64,000 bases of DNA from Streptomyces sp. NWU339 (lineage in GTDB: Bacteria > Actinomycetota > Actinomycetes > Streptomycetales > Streptomycetaceae): NCBI RefSeq assembly GCF_003143855.1, contig NZ_QFRK01000001.1:129940-193939 (forward strand), given 5' to 3'. The notes under the pieces are model-generated. The model was given only the letters and a program-made list of their open reading frames with translations, did not search any database and had not been told where the DNA came from. A program made the position numbers and the translations under genes. Of the stretch, positions 52,625-60,040 are shown one piece after another; position 1 is the first letter of the stretch; the number at the start of each line of letters is the position of its first letter.

Positions 52625-52959
52625 CGGCCACCCCCGACGACCGTCACGGCGAGCCGCACGAAAGTCGGCGCGAGGGGCGCGGCCGGCGCAACCGGCTCGA
52701 CCTGGAGCCGGACACGGTCGAACGCGATCTGGTCAAACTGGTGCTCACCGTCGTGGAACTGCTGCGCCAGCTCATGGAGCGCCAGGCGGTGCGCCGGTTC
52801 GACGAGGGGGACCTGACGGAGGAGCAGGAGGAGCGCATCGGACTCACCCTGATGCTGCTCGAGGAGCGGATGACGGAACTGCGTGACCGATACGGACTGC
52901 GGCCCGAGGACCTGAATCTGGACCTCGGGCCGCTCGGACCGCTGCTGCCGCGGGACTGA
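52621..52959 (+). CDS. gvpK: Gas vesicle protein GvpK (TTG start)
   Basis: 112 aa. RNRLDLEPDTVERDLVKLVL is followed by TVVELLRQLMERQAVRRFDE and IGLTLMLLEERMTELRDRYGL, the GvpK family core. The reading frame has no ATG or GTG before the core other than a TTG at 52621, which overlaps the gvpS stop (TTGA) and has GAGGAG 6 bases upstream. I accept this rare start for that reason. Last gene of the cluster, followed by a strong hairpin. Confidence 0.9.
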   Translation: MTATPDDRHGEPHESRREGRGRRNRLDLEPDTVERDLVKLVLTVVELLRQLMERQAVRRFDEGDLTEEQEERIGLTLMLLEERMTELRDRYGLRPEDLNLDLGPLGPLLPRD

Positions 52960-52969
52960 GTCCCCGGCC

Positions 52970-52999
52970 GCCCGGTGACGGAGGTTTCCGTCACCGGGC
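52970..52999. terminator. Terminator after gvpK (bidirectional)
   Basis: 13-bp perfect stem (52970-52982 with 52987-52999) and GGTT loop, 10 bp past the gvpK stop and 11 bp from the end of the convergent small gene. It should end transcripts from both sides. Confidence 0.85.
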
Positions 53000-53010
53000 C
53001 GTCCGCCGTC

Positions 53011-53181
53011 TCACCACTTGTACCAGCGGCCCCTGCCGCCGCTCGCCGATGTGCTGCGCATGAAGAATCCCAGCAGCCACACGACGAGAACCGCCAACGC
53101 GATCCACCAGAGCACCTTCACCGCGAAACCGGCGCCGAAAAGAATCAAGGCCAGAAGCAGAACGAGCAGAATGGGAACCAT
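53011..53181 (-). CDS. Small hydrophobic membrane protein
   Basis: 56 aa, with two membrane segments (MVPILLVLLLALILFGAGF and VLWWIALAVLVVWLLGFFM) joined by a short turn, and a basic tail ending RGRWYKW. Small proteins of this kind are widespread in streptomycetes and often stress-associated; no function is known. AGGAGG lies 7 bases before the ATG at 53181. It starts 42 bp after the methyltransferase stop on the same strand. Confidence 0.8.
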   Translation of the reverse strand: MVPILLVLLLALILFGAGFAVKVLWWIALAVLVVWLLGFFMRSTSASGGRGRWYKW

Positions 53182-53223
53182 AGTGTCAACCTCCTGCCGT
53201 TCTGGTTGCCCGGAATTCTCGTT

Positions 53224-54045
53224 TCAGGCTTCCTTGCGGCAGAGAATTTCTCCGTGCAGCACACTGAACCATCCGTCCTCCCGCGTGCCCCACTCCCGCC
53301 ATGCCGCCGCCACGGCCCGCAGTTGTCCGCCGGTGGCGTGGCCCTGCCCGGTGGCCCGCTCGGCGTAGCCCGACGCCACCGTGCGGTCCGCCCACAGGGC
53401 GCTCCACCAGGCCCGCTCCTCGGCGGTCGAGTAGGTCCAGGTGGCCGAGGTCGCGGTGATGTCCGTGAACCCGGCCGCCAGCGCCCAGGACTTCAGCCGC
53501 CGGCCGGCATCCGGTTCGCCGCCGTTGGCCCGAGCCACCCGCCGGTACAGGTCCAGCCAGTCGTCCATGCCCGGGGAGAGGGGGTACCAGGTCATCGCCG
53601 CGTAGTCCGCGTCCCGGACGGCGACGAACCCGCCGGGCCTGGTCACCCGCTTCATCTCGCGCAGTGCCCGCACCGGGTCCCCCACGTGCTGGAGCACCTG
53701 GTGGGCGTGCACCACGCCGAACGTGTCGTCCGGAAAGTCCAGCGCGTGCACGTCGCCCACCGTGAAGGCCGTGTTCGTCAGACCGCGCTCGGCCGCCGTG
53801 GCACCGGCCTGCTCCAGGATGCCCGGCGCCCGGTCGAGGCCGGTGACGTGTCCGTCGGGGACGAGTCCGGCCAGGTCGGCGGTGATGGTGCCGGGCCCGC
53901 ATCCGATGTCCAGGATCCGCATACCGGGCGTCAGCACCCCGAGGAGGTACGCCGCCGAGTTGGCCGCGGTCCGCCAGGTGTGCGACCGCAGTACCGACTC
54001 GTGGTGCCCGTGGGTGTAGACGGCGGTCTCCCGCGATGGCGGCAT
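53224..54045 (-). CDS. SAM-dependent methyltransferase (UbiE/menaquinone-type fold)
   Basis: 273 aa. Motif I is ILDIGCGPGTITADLAG near residue 45, then HVTGLDRAPGILEQA, the acidic FTVGDVHALDFPDDTFGVVH and HVGDPVRALREMKRVTRPGG, all typical of class I methyltransferases acting on small molecules. Substrate unknown. ATG at 54045 is chosen; AAGGGA lies about 13 bases upstream. It is divergent from the ABC-F gene across 195 bp in which I see no defined regulatory element. Confidence 0.87.
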   Translation of the reverse strand: MPPSRETAVYTHGHHESVLRSHTWRTAANSAAYLLGVLTPGMRILDIGCGPGTITADLAGLVPDGHVTGLDRAPGILEQAGATAAERGLTNTAFTVGDVHALDFPDDTFGVVHAHQVLQHVGDPVRALREMKRVTRPGGFVAVRDADYAAMTWYPLSPGMDDWLDLYRRVARANGGEPDAGRRLKSWALAAGFTDITATSATWTYSTAEERAWWSALWADRTVASGYAERATGQGHATGGQLRAVAAAWREWGTREDGWFSVLHGEILCRKEA

Positions 54046-54240
54046 GGTGAGCCCGTCCCTTCTCGTCGTGGTCTCGTCGTGGTGTACCTGTCTTGGGATG
54101 ACCGTCACGGTACGCACTTCGGCCGCATCGTGAGACCCGTGTTTCATATGCCGGACGATTCGGTGTCGGGCGGGCACCCCGCCCACCCGACCGGCAAAAC
54201 CGTTTGCCACCTGCGCCGACGCCCCGGACAATCGCCTCCC

Positions 54241-55860
54241 ATGGGTCACCTCGAAGCCGCGCATCTGGAGTACTTCCTTCCCGACGGGAGGGCGCTCCTG
54301 GGCGATGTGTCCTTCCGGGTGGGCGAAGGGGCCGTCATGGCTCTCGTGGGACCCAACGGCGCGGGCAAGACGACCCTCCTGCGTCTCCTCGCCGGCGAGC
54401 TCAAGCCGCACGGCGGCTCCGTCACGGTCAGCGGCGGCCTCGGCGTCATGCGTCAGTTCGTGGGCTCCGTACGGGACGAGACGACCGTGCGCGACCTCCT
54501 CGTCTCCGTCGCCACGCCCCGGATCCGCGAAGCGGCCCGCGCCGTCGACAAGGCCGAGCACGCCCTTCTCACCGTCGACGACGAGGCTGCCCAGCTGGGC
54601 TACGCACAGGCCCTCGCGGACTGGGGCGAGGCACGCGGCTACGAGGCCGAGACACTGTGGGACGTGTGTACGACGGCCGCGCTCGGCGTCCCGTACGACA
54701 AGGCGCAGTGGCGCCAGGTACGCACCCTTTCCGGCGGCGAGCAGAAACGCCTGGTCCTCGAAGCGCTGCTGCGCGGCACCGAGGAGGTCCTGCTCCTCGA
54801 CGAGCCCGACAACTACCTCGACGTGCCCGGCAAGCGCTGGCTGGAGGAACGGCTCGCACAGACCCGCAAGACCGTGCTGTTCGTCTCCCACGACCGCGAA
54901 CTCCTCGCCCGCGTCGCCCAGCGCATCGTCTCCCTCGAACCGAGCCCCACCGGCGCCGACGCCTGGGTGCACGGAGGGGGCTTCGCCACGTACCACGACG
55001 CCCGACGTGAACGCTTCGCCCGCTTCGAGGAACTGCGCAGACGCTGGGACGAGAAGCACGCCCAGCTGAAGAAGCTGGTGCTGAACCTCCGGCAGGCCGC
55101 CTCCGTCAGTCCCGACATGGCGTCCCGGTACCAGGCGGCCCAGACCCGGCTGCGCAAGTTCGAGGAGGCCGGACCGCCGCCGGAGCCGCCGCGCGAGCAG
55201 AACATCAGGATGCGCCTGAAGGGCGGCCGGACCGGAGTGCGCGCGGTCACCTGCGAGCGGCTCGAACTCACCGGCCTGATGAAACCGTTCGACCTGGAGG
55301 TCTTCTACGGCGAGCGGGTCGCCGTCCTCGGCTCCAACGGCTCCGGGAAGTCGCACTTCCTGCGTCTGCTCGCCGGGGACGACGTGACGCACACGGGCGA
55401 CTGGCGGCTCGGCGCCCGCGTCGTCCCCGGACACTTCGCGCAGACCCACGCGCACCCCGAGCTGGAGGGCCGCACGCTCCTGGACATCCTGTGGAAGGAG
55501 CACGCCCAGGACCGGGGCGCCGCCATGTCCCGGCTGCGCCGCTACGAACTGACCGGACAGGCCGAGCAGACCTTCGAGCGGCTCTCCGGCGGCCAGCAGG
55601 CCCGGTTCCAGATCCTGCTGCTGGAACTCCAGGGCGTCACGGCGCTGCTGCTCGACGAGCCGACCGACAACCTGGACCTGGAGTCGGCGGAGGCGCTGCA
55701 GGAGGGCCTGGAGGCGTTCGAGGGCACGGTGCTGGCCGTCACGCACGACCGCTGGTTCGCCCGCTCCTTCGACCGCTACCTGGTCTTCGGCAGCGACGGC
55801 AGAGTCCGGGAGACCCCGGAACCCGTGTGGGACGAGCGCCGCGTGGAACGGGCCCGGTAG
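54241..55860 (+). CDS. ABC-F family ATP-binding protein
   Basis: 539 aa with two ATPase domains in one chain and no membrane segments. Walker A motifs: GPNGAGKTTLLRLL near residue 37 and GSNGSGKSHFLRLL near residue 365. Signatures are LSGGEQKRL and LSGGQQARF, and the Walker B/D-loops are LLLDEPDNYLD and LLLDEPTDNLD. The interdomain linker (about 255-330) is charged and helical (RRWDEKHAQLKKLVLNLRQA). ABC-F proteins act at the ribosome, in translation or antibiotic protection; the subgroup cannot be decided here. Start ATG at 54241. Confidence 0.92.
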   Translation: MGHLEAAHLEYFLPDGRALLGDVSFRVGEGAVMALVGPNGAGKTTLLRLLAGELKPHGGSVTVSGGLGVMRQFVGSVRDETTVRDLLVSVATPRIREAARAVDKAEHALLTVDDEAAQLGYAQALADWGEARGYEAETLWDVCTTAALGVPYDKAQWRQVRTLSGGEQKRLVLEALLRGTEEVLLLDEPDNYLDVPGKRWLEERLAQTRKTVLFVSHDRELLARVAQRIVSLEPSPTGADAWVHGGGFATYHDARRERFARFEELRRRWDEKHAQLKKLVLNLRQAASVSPDMASRYQAAQTRLRKFEEAGPPPEPPREQNIRMRLKGGRTGVRAVTCERLELTGLMKPFDLEVFYGERVAVLGSNGSGKSHFLRLLAGDDVTHTGDWRLGARVVPGHFAQTHAHPELEGRTLLDILWKEHAQDRGAAMSRLRRYELTGQAEQTFERLSGGQQARFQILLLELQGVTALLLDEPTDNLDLESAEALQEGLEAFEGTVLAVTHDRWFARSFDRYLVFGSDGRVRETPEPVWDERRVERAR

Positions 55861-55890
55861 CGGCCCGCCGCCGTACCCGGAGGCCTTGGG

Positions 55891-55922
55891 CCGGGATGTT
55901 CGTGGACCGGGATGTTCGTAGA
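55891..55922 (+). repeat. Two tandem 16-bp repeats upstream of DUF6158 gene
   Basis: CCGGGATGTTCGTGGA (55891-55906) and CCGGGATGTTCGTAGA (55907-55922) differ at one base. A TAGAGT hexamer at 55919-55924 could be the -10 of a promoter, with no good -35. The pair may be an activator or repressor site; the ATG of the gene is 84 bp on. Confidence 0.4.
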
Positions 55923-56005
55923 GTGGGTGCAGGGACGCGGGACCCGTGGCCTCCCCGGGCGGGTATCCGGACCGCAGGTACGCCTACGACGAGCGGGGCA
56001 TCACG

Positions 56006-56263
56006 ATGACCGGAGTCGAGCCGAACCGCCTGGACGATCAGCAGCTCATGAAGGAGCTGGAGAACATCCACCGCACGCGTCACGACACGCTGCTGTACGG
56101 CTCCAACGACGCACTGCGGGTCCACAACGACCGTATGGCGCAGCTGGAGGGCGAGTACCTCCGCCGCAATCCGCGCCGCCCGGTGGCGGCGGGCCGCACC
56201 CGCGAAGGGGCCCGGGGGCGGAGCAGCGCGGACAGGGCGACACCCGCGAACCCGGGCACCTGA
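56006..56263 (+). CDS. DUF6158 family protein
   Basis: 85 aa, highly charged and helical: MTGVEPNRLDDQQLMKELEN, then IHRTRHDTLLYGSNDALRVH and MAQLEGEYLRRNP. I recognise this as the small DUF6158 type found across streptomycetes; function unknown. I chose the ATG at 56006 because it starts the conserved part; an in-frame GTG at 55946 would add 20 residues. A strong hairpin lies 12 bp beyond the stop. Confidence 0.72.
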   Translation: MTGVEPNRLDDQQLMKELENIHRTRHDTLLYGSNDALRVHNDRMAQLEGEYLRRNPRRPVAAGRTREGARGRSSADRATPANPGT

Positions 56264-56275
56264 CGGACCGATGAA

Positions 56276-56308
56276 GAGCCGGGACCCACGGGGCGCGGGT
56301 CCCGGCTC
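56276..56308. terminator. Terminator between DUF6158 and PfpI genes
   Basis: Perfect 12-bp stem (56276-56287 with 56297-56308) and a 9-base loop, between convergent genes. Confidence 0.8.
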
Positions 56309-56328
56309 GTTCGGGTCGTGCGGGTCGT

Positions 56329-56871
56329 TCAAGCCGCTTCCGCGGCGAACACCTCCAGATACGTCTCACAGAACGCCTTGAGGTCGTCCGGCTTGCGGCT
56401 GGTGACCAGCTTGGCGGACTCGTGGTCGCAGACCTTCACCTGCTCGTCGACCCAGGTGGCGCCGGCGTTGCGGAGGTCGGTCCGCAGGCTCGGCCAGCTG
56501 GTCAGCTCCCTTCCGCGGACCACGTCCGCCTCGATGAGGGTCCAGGGCGCGTGACAGATCGCGGCGACGGGCCGCCCCTGTTCGAAGAAGTCGCGGACGA
56601 ACGCGACGGCCTTCTCGTCCGTGCGCAGCAGGTCCGGGTTGGCCACCCCGCCCGGCAGCACCAGCCCGCCGAAGGAGTCGGCGGACGTGTCGCCGACGAC
56701 CTCCTGCACCGGGAAGGTGTCCGCCTTGTCGAGATGGTTGAACGCCTGGACCTCGCCCGGGCGGGTCGACACGAGCACGGGTTCGTGACCGGCGCCGACG
56801 GCCGCCTTCCACGGCTCGGTCAGCTCGACCTGCTCGACGCCCTCGGGTGCGACGAGGAATGCGATACGCAT
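56329..56871 (-). CDS. DJ-1/PfpI family protein (type 1 glutamine amidotransferase-like)
   Basis: 180 aa. MRIAFLVAPEGVEQVELTEP begins the fold, GLVLPGGVANPD and the nucleophile elbow AAICHAPWTL (Cys near residue 104) follow, and LVTSRKPDDLKAFCE closes it. Members are glyoxalase-, protease- or chaperone-like and often stress-induced. I chose the ATG at 56871 with AAGGACA upstream. The 14 residues before it in a longer frame (HELHELHERT) come from a direct DNA repeat and are not part of the fold. It may be co-transcribed with the DUF2795 gene 82 bp upstream. Confidence 0.88.
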   Translation of the reverse strand: MRIAFLVAPEGVEQVELTEPWKAAVGAGHEPVLVSTRPGEVQAFNHLDKADTFPVQEVVGDTSADSFGGLVLPGGVANPDLLRTDEKAVAFVRDFFEQGRPVAAICHAPWTLIEADVVRGRELTSWPSLRTDLRNAGATWVDEQVKVCDHESAKLVTSRKPDDLKAFCETYLEVFAAEAA

Positions 56872-56953
56872 GGGGGGCTGTGTCCTTTCGTGTAATTCGT
56901 GTAATTCGTGCAAGACGTTCGGGTTCGTGGTCGGGTTCGTCCGGACCGACCGG

Positions 56954-57346
56954 CTACGGGTTGACCGCTTCCCGGGAGCGCGTCAGCGCCTCGGCCAGCT
57001 CCTGGACGTTGTTGTAGCGCGCCTGTCGCGGCAGCCGGCCCAGTGCCTCGACGAGGGTGTCGGGCGCGTACCGCCGGTCCAGGGTGCGCATCAGTTCGCG
57101 CGGGCCCGCGGGGAACGCTCCCCGGCTCAGGAGCCTGGCCAGTTCCAGCCTCACCGACTCCAGTGACGTCGGCCCGCGGTTCGGCGTCACCGGGCCGTGC
57201 GCGACCGCGGGGTCGTCCTCGGCGAACGGCTCCGGGTCGTTCCACTCCTCGGTCCGGGTGGGGTGCCCTGACCTGAGCAGACCCTGCAGTTCGTGCTTCA
57301 TCTCGTCGTCGCGGTGAACGCTCAGCCGGTCACTGCCTCGCTGCAT
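56954..57346 (-). CDS. DUF2795 domain protein
   Basis: 130 aa. Residues about 75-130 resemble a DUF2795 unit: DRRYAPDTLVEALGRLPRQA and NNVQELAEALTRSREA; the N-terminal half is acidic and disordered. No function is known for the family. Start ATG at 57346 has GGAGAGAG upstream; a longer reading from 57376 overlaps the promoter element. A stress-sigma-type promoter lies 34 bp before the start. Confidence 0.75.
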   Translation of the reverse strand: MQRGSDRLSVHRDDEMKHELQGLLRSGHPTRTEEWNDPEPFAEDDPAVAHGPVTPNRGPTSLESVRLELARLLSRGAFPAGPRELMRTLDRRYAPDTLVEALGRLPRQARYNNVQELAEALTRSREAVNP

Positions 57347-57379
57347 GTCTCTCTCCAGATGGCTCGGGGTGTGCACCGC

Positions 57380-57404
57380 GTACCCGGCCGGCGGACACCG
57401 ACAC
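57380..57404 (-). promoter_or_regulatory. SigB-type promoter candidate for the DUF2795 gene
   Basis: On the minus strand GTGT (-35 region) is followed by 15 bases and GGGTAC (-10). This matches the streptomycete general-stress pattern GNNT-N14-16-GGGTAY exactly. It predicts a leader of about 27 bases to the ATG at 57346. Confidence 0.45.
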
Positions 57405-57451
57405 GGGGTTCGGCGGGCGGATCGTCACCGTCGGGTGCCGGGCACCGCCGG

Positions 57452-57475
57452 GTTTGGCCCGTGAACGACGGGAGA
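57452..57475 (+). promoter_or_regulatory. Weak SigB-type promoter candidate for the 50-aa gene
   Basis: GTTT, 14 bases, then GGGAGA (four of six to GGGTAY), with the ATG 44 bases downstream at 57519. The -35 is good and the -10 poor. Confidence 0.25.
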
Positions 57476-57518
57476 CCCGGTTCCCCCACCTCCCGCGCCT
57501 CCTGCGAAAGGACCGGCC

Positions 57519-57671
57519 ATGGCGGTGCTTGCCGTGCTCATTCCGATACTCATGCTCGGCGTACTGCTGATGCTGGGCCGCTACGAGGACCTCGTGCTGC
57601 CCGGCATGCAGGAACAGGATCCCGACGGTCTCCCCGCGCCTCACGACAGGGGCGTTGCCGGCAGTCGCTGA
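57519..57671 (+). CDS. Small single-pass membrane protein
   Basis: 50 aa: an N-terminal membrane helix (MAVLAVLIPILMLGVLLMLG) followed by an acidic tail of about 30 residues with YEDLVLPG. AAAGGA lies 8 bases upstream of the ATG. Codon use is like the neighbours (third positions mostly G or C). It is not recognised; small proteins of this shape are common beside stress genes in streptomycetes. Confidence 0.65.
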   Translation: MAVLAVLIPILMLGVLLMLGRYEDLVLPGMQEQDPDGLPAPHDRGVAGSR

Positions 57672-57859
57672 TCGGCCGACCGACCGACCGGGCCGGGGCG
57701 CGCCGGGTGCCCGGCCTTTCACCCACTCGGGTGTGCCCGCCCCACCAACGGCGGCCGGCCGCGCGCGGTGCCGCGGCCGACGGGCTGGGATGGATGCGGG
57801 GCGCGACTTCTGCGAACGGGACCACCGTGCCCCGTCCGTCGCCCGAAGGAGCCCGCACC

Positions 57860-58645
57860 ATGCGCCGCACCGCCCGCGCCCTGTCTCTCGCCGCCGTCGC
57901 CGGCACCGTGCTCGGCGCGCTCGCACCGACCGCGTTCGCGGCTGTGTTCGCGGATCCGTCCGCCGAGGTCAGTCCGGGCAGGCCGGCCCCGGGCGGCACC
58001 GTCACCGTCTCGGTCCTCTGTGATCCGGTCGACGGCCGCCCGCCGGAGACCATCGAGGCGACCTCGGAGGCCTTCGACAAGGGCGTCGTCGAACTGAAGA
58101 AGGTGGCCGGCTCCGACGAGGAGGAGTCCGGCCCGGCCTACCGGGGCACCGCGAACATCCGGGGTGCCGGGGGTGCCGGGGGCCCGGGCGGCGACCCGTT
58201 CGACGAACCCGATCCGCCGGGGAAGACCGAACCCCCGGAGGAGACCGACCCCCCGGACGAGGCCGACCCGCTCTACGACATCGATCCGCTCTCCGCGGTT
58301 ACCGAGGCCGACCCCGCCGGCGAGGACTCCGCGCGGACCGTCGAGGGCACATGTCCTGCCGCGCCCGGGAAGAAGGGCAAGCCGTGGAGTGCTTCCTTCA
58401 CCGTCGCCCGCCACCCCGGCGGTTCCGGCGCGACCTCTCCCTCGCCCCCGTCTTCGCACTGCCCCGAACGCGAGCGCGCCGACTGCGACGGCACGGCGGT
58501 CCCGGGCGGTGTCCACGCCGGCACGGGCGGCGGGTTCGACGACTCCGTTCCCGCCCTGGCCGCGGGCGGCCTGCTGATCGCGGGCGCGTTCGGCGCCGCA
58601 GCCCACCGGCTGTACCGCGACAGGACCGCGCGTACGGGCCGCTGA
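57860..58645 (+). CDS. Secreted protein with C-terminal membrane anchor
   Basis: 261 aa. Signal peptide MRRTARALSLAAVAGTVLG with likely cleavage after AFA near residue 28. Then a possible Ig-like strand region (SPGRPAPGGTVTVSVLC), a Pro/Asp/Glu-rich spacer (about 105-145), and a second Cys-containing part (EGTCPAAPGKK). Near the C-terminus come Gly-rich AGTGGGFDDS, a membrane segment (PALAAGGLLIAGAFGAAAH) and the basic end RLYRDRTARTGR. The layout resembles streptomycete surface proteins, but there is no convincing sortase LPXTG or LAXTG motif. GAAGGA lies 9 bases before the ATG at 57860. Confidence 0.72.
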   Translation: MRRTARALSLAAVAGTVLGALAPTAFAAVFADPSAEVSPGRPAPGGTVTVSVLCDPVDGRPPETIEATSEAFDKGVVELKKVAGSDEEESGPAYRGTANIRGAGGAGGPGGDPFDEPDPPGKTEPPEETDPPDEADPLYDIDPLSAVTEADPAGEDSARTVEGTCPAAPGKKGKPWSASFTVARHPGGSGATSPSPPSSHCPERERADCDGTAVPGGVHAGTGGGFDDSVPALAAGGLLIAGAFGAAAHRLYRDRTARTGR

Positions 58646-58765
58646 TGTTCCCCGAGCGGCCCGCGGCCGTCCGCGCGGAGTGGCACCGTGGGTACTGACC
58701 AGGGTGACCGACTCGGGTGACCCCCGTGGGCGCGCCGGGGCACCAGACACTGCGCGGAGGTGCGT

Positions 58766-59998
58766 ATGCGGCGGACGGACCCCGGAGGGCACGGCCCTGT
58801 CCGCTTCGGACCGGCACTGCCCGAGGACGGGCTGCCCGTCCTGCCCGAACTCTCCGCCGCCCTCGCCGCCGCCGCGTCCTGCGCGCAGGCCGAGCCGGTC
58901 GGCGGCGGCCCCGCCCTGCTGGACGCCGCGTGCGGCCACGGCGACCGGCGCGGTCTGCCCGCCGCCCCCGACCGGGTGGCCGTCGCCCCTGGCGCGCCCG
59001 CCCTCCTCATGGCGCTCACCGCGGCCGTCGGCGGGGACGTACTGGTGCCCCGGCCCTGCGCCGCCTGGTGGGCCCCCGAGGCCCGGCTGCTCGGCCGCCC
59101 CGCCTTCCACGTGCCGACGCCCCCCGAGAGCGGCGGCGTCCCCGATCCGTACGCCCTGCTGGAGACCGTGCGGCGGGTGCGCGCCGAGGGCGGTGACCCG
59201 CGTCTGCTGGTGCTCTCCGTCGCCGACGACCCCACCGCCACCGTCGCCCCGCCCGAACTGCTGCACGAGACCGTCGAGGCCGCCGTCGCCGAGGGGCTGC
59301 ACCTGGTCAGCGACGAGACCTGGCGGGACACCCTGCACGCACCGCGCGAGACCGTGCTGCTCAGCCCCGCCGAGATGCTGCCCGAACACGTCACCGTGGT
59401 CACCGACCTGGCGGGCGCCCTGCTCCCGTCCGGCTGGCCCGCCGCGATCGGCCGCTTCCCGGCGGGCGCGGACGGTGGCGCGCTCCACGCGCGCGTGCTC
59501 GACGTACTGACCGCGCTCGACGCGCGGGTGGCCGCCCCGGTCTCCGTCGCGGTGGCCTACGCGCTGGCCGAGCCGGAACCGGTCACCGCGCGGACGGCCG
59601 CCACCGTACGCCTGCACGCCCGCGTGGCCGCCGCCGCGCGGGATGCGGTCGTCGCCGCGGGAGCCCTGGCCCGCCCCCCGCAGGCCGGACGGCACCTCTA
59701 CGTCGACCTCACGCCGCTGGCCCCCGCACTCACCGCGCACGGCGTCGGCGACGCCCAGGAACTGGAGGACTTCCTCACCGGGCGGCTCGGCATGCCCGCG
59801 CCGGGCGGCCACCGCTTCGGCGACGACCTCGAGGCGCCGCGCGTACGGCTGTCCACCGCGCCCCTGCTCGGCGACACCGTCGAGCGGCGAGCGGAATGCC
59901 TCGCCTCGCCCGAGCCGCTGGAACTTCCGCACGTGCGAAGTGCGTTGGACCACCTGAGGACGGTCTTCGACGACCTCCGCGACGAAGCTCAGCGATAA
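58766..59998 (+). CDS. Aminotransferase-like (fold type I) protein lacking any lysine
   Basis: 410 aa. It follows the aminotransferase class I/II outline: substrate-side segment near residues 70-90 (VAVAPGAPALLMALTAA), the pyridoxal ring Asp in LVSDETWRDTLH near residue 183, and the C-terminal small domain with EDFLTGRLGMPAPGG. The position of the Schiff-base lysine (normally SxSK) reads TDLAGALLPSGWPAA near residue 214. Reading the whole chain I find no lysine at all. It therefore cannot form the usual internal aldimine and may be a pseudo-enzyme or regulator. The ATG at 58766 has GGAGG upstream; a GTG at 58760 adds two residues. Confidence 0.75.
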   Translation: MRRTDPGGHGPVRFGPALPEDGLPVLPELSAALAAAASCAQAEPVGGGPALLDAACGHGDRRGLPAAPDRVAVAPGAPALLMALTAAVGGDVLVPRPCAAWWAPEARLLGRPAFHVPTPPESGGVPDPYALLETVRRVRAEGGDPRLLVLSVADDPTATVAPPELLHETVEAAVAEGLHLVSDETWRDTLHAPRETVLLSPAEMLPEHVTVVTDLAGALLPSGWPAAIGRFPAGADGGALHARVLDVLTALDARVAAPVSVAVAYALAEPEPVTARTAATVRLHARVAAAARDAVVAAGALARPPQAGRHLYVDLTPLAPALTAHGVGDAQELEDFLTGRLGMPAPGGHRFGDDLEAPRVRLSTAPLLGDTVERRAECLASPEPLELPHVRSALDHLRTVFDDLRDEAQR

Positions 59999-60027
59999 GA
60001 GCCCCTCCCGCGGGCCCCGGGAGGCTC
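59999..60027. terminator. Terminator between the aminotransferase-like and DedA genes
   Basis: GAG + CCTCCCG pairs with CGGGAGG + CTC (10 bp) with a 2-base bulge on the left arm and loop CGGGCCC, directly after the TAA stop and 13 bp before the convergent stop. Confidence 0.5.
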
Positions 60028-60040
60028 CGGCCGGTGGTGG

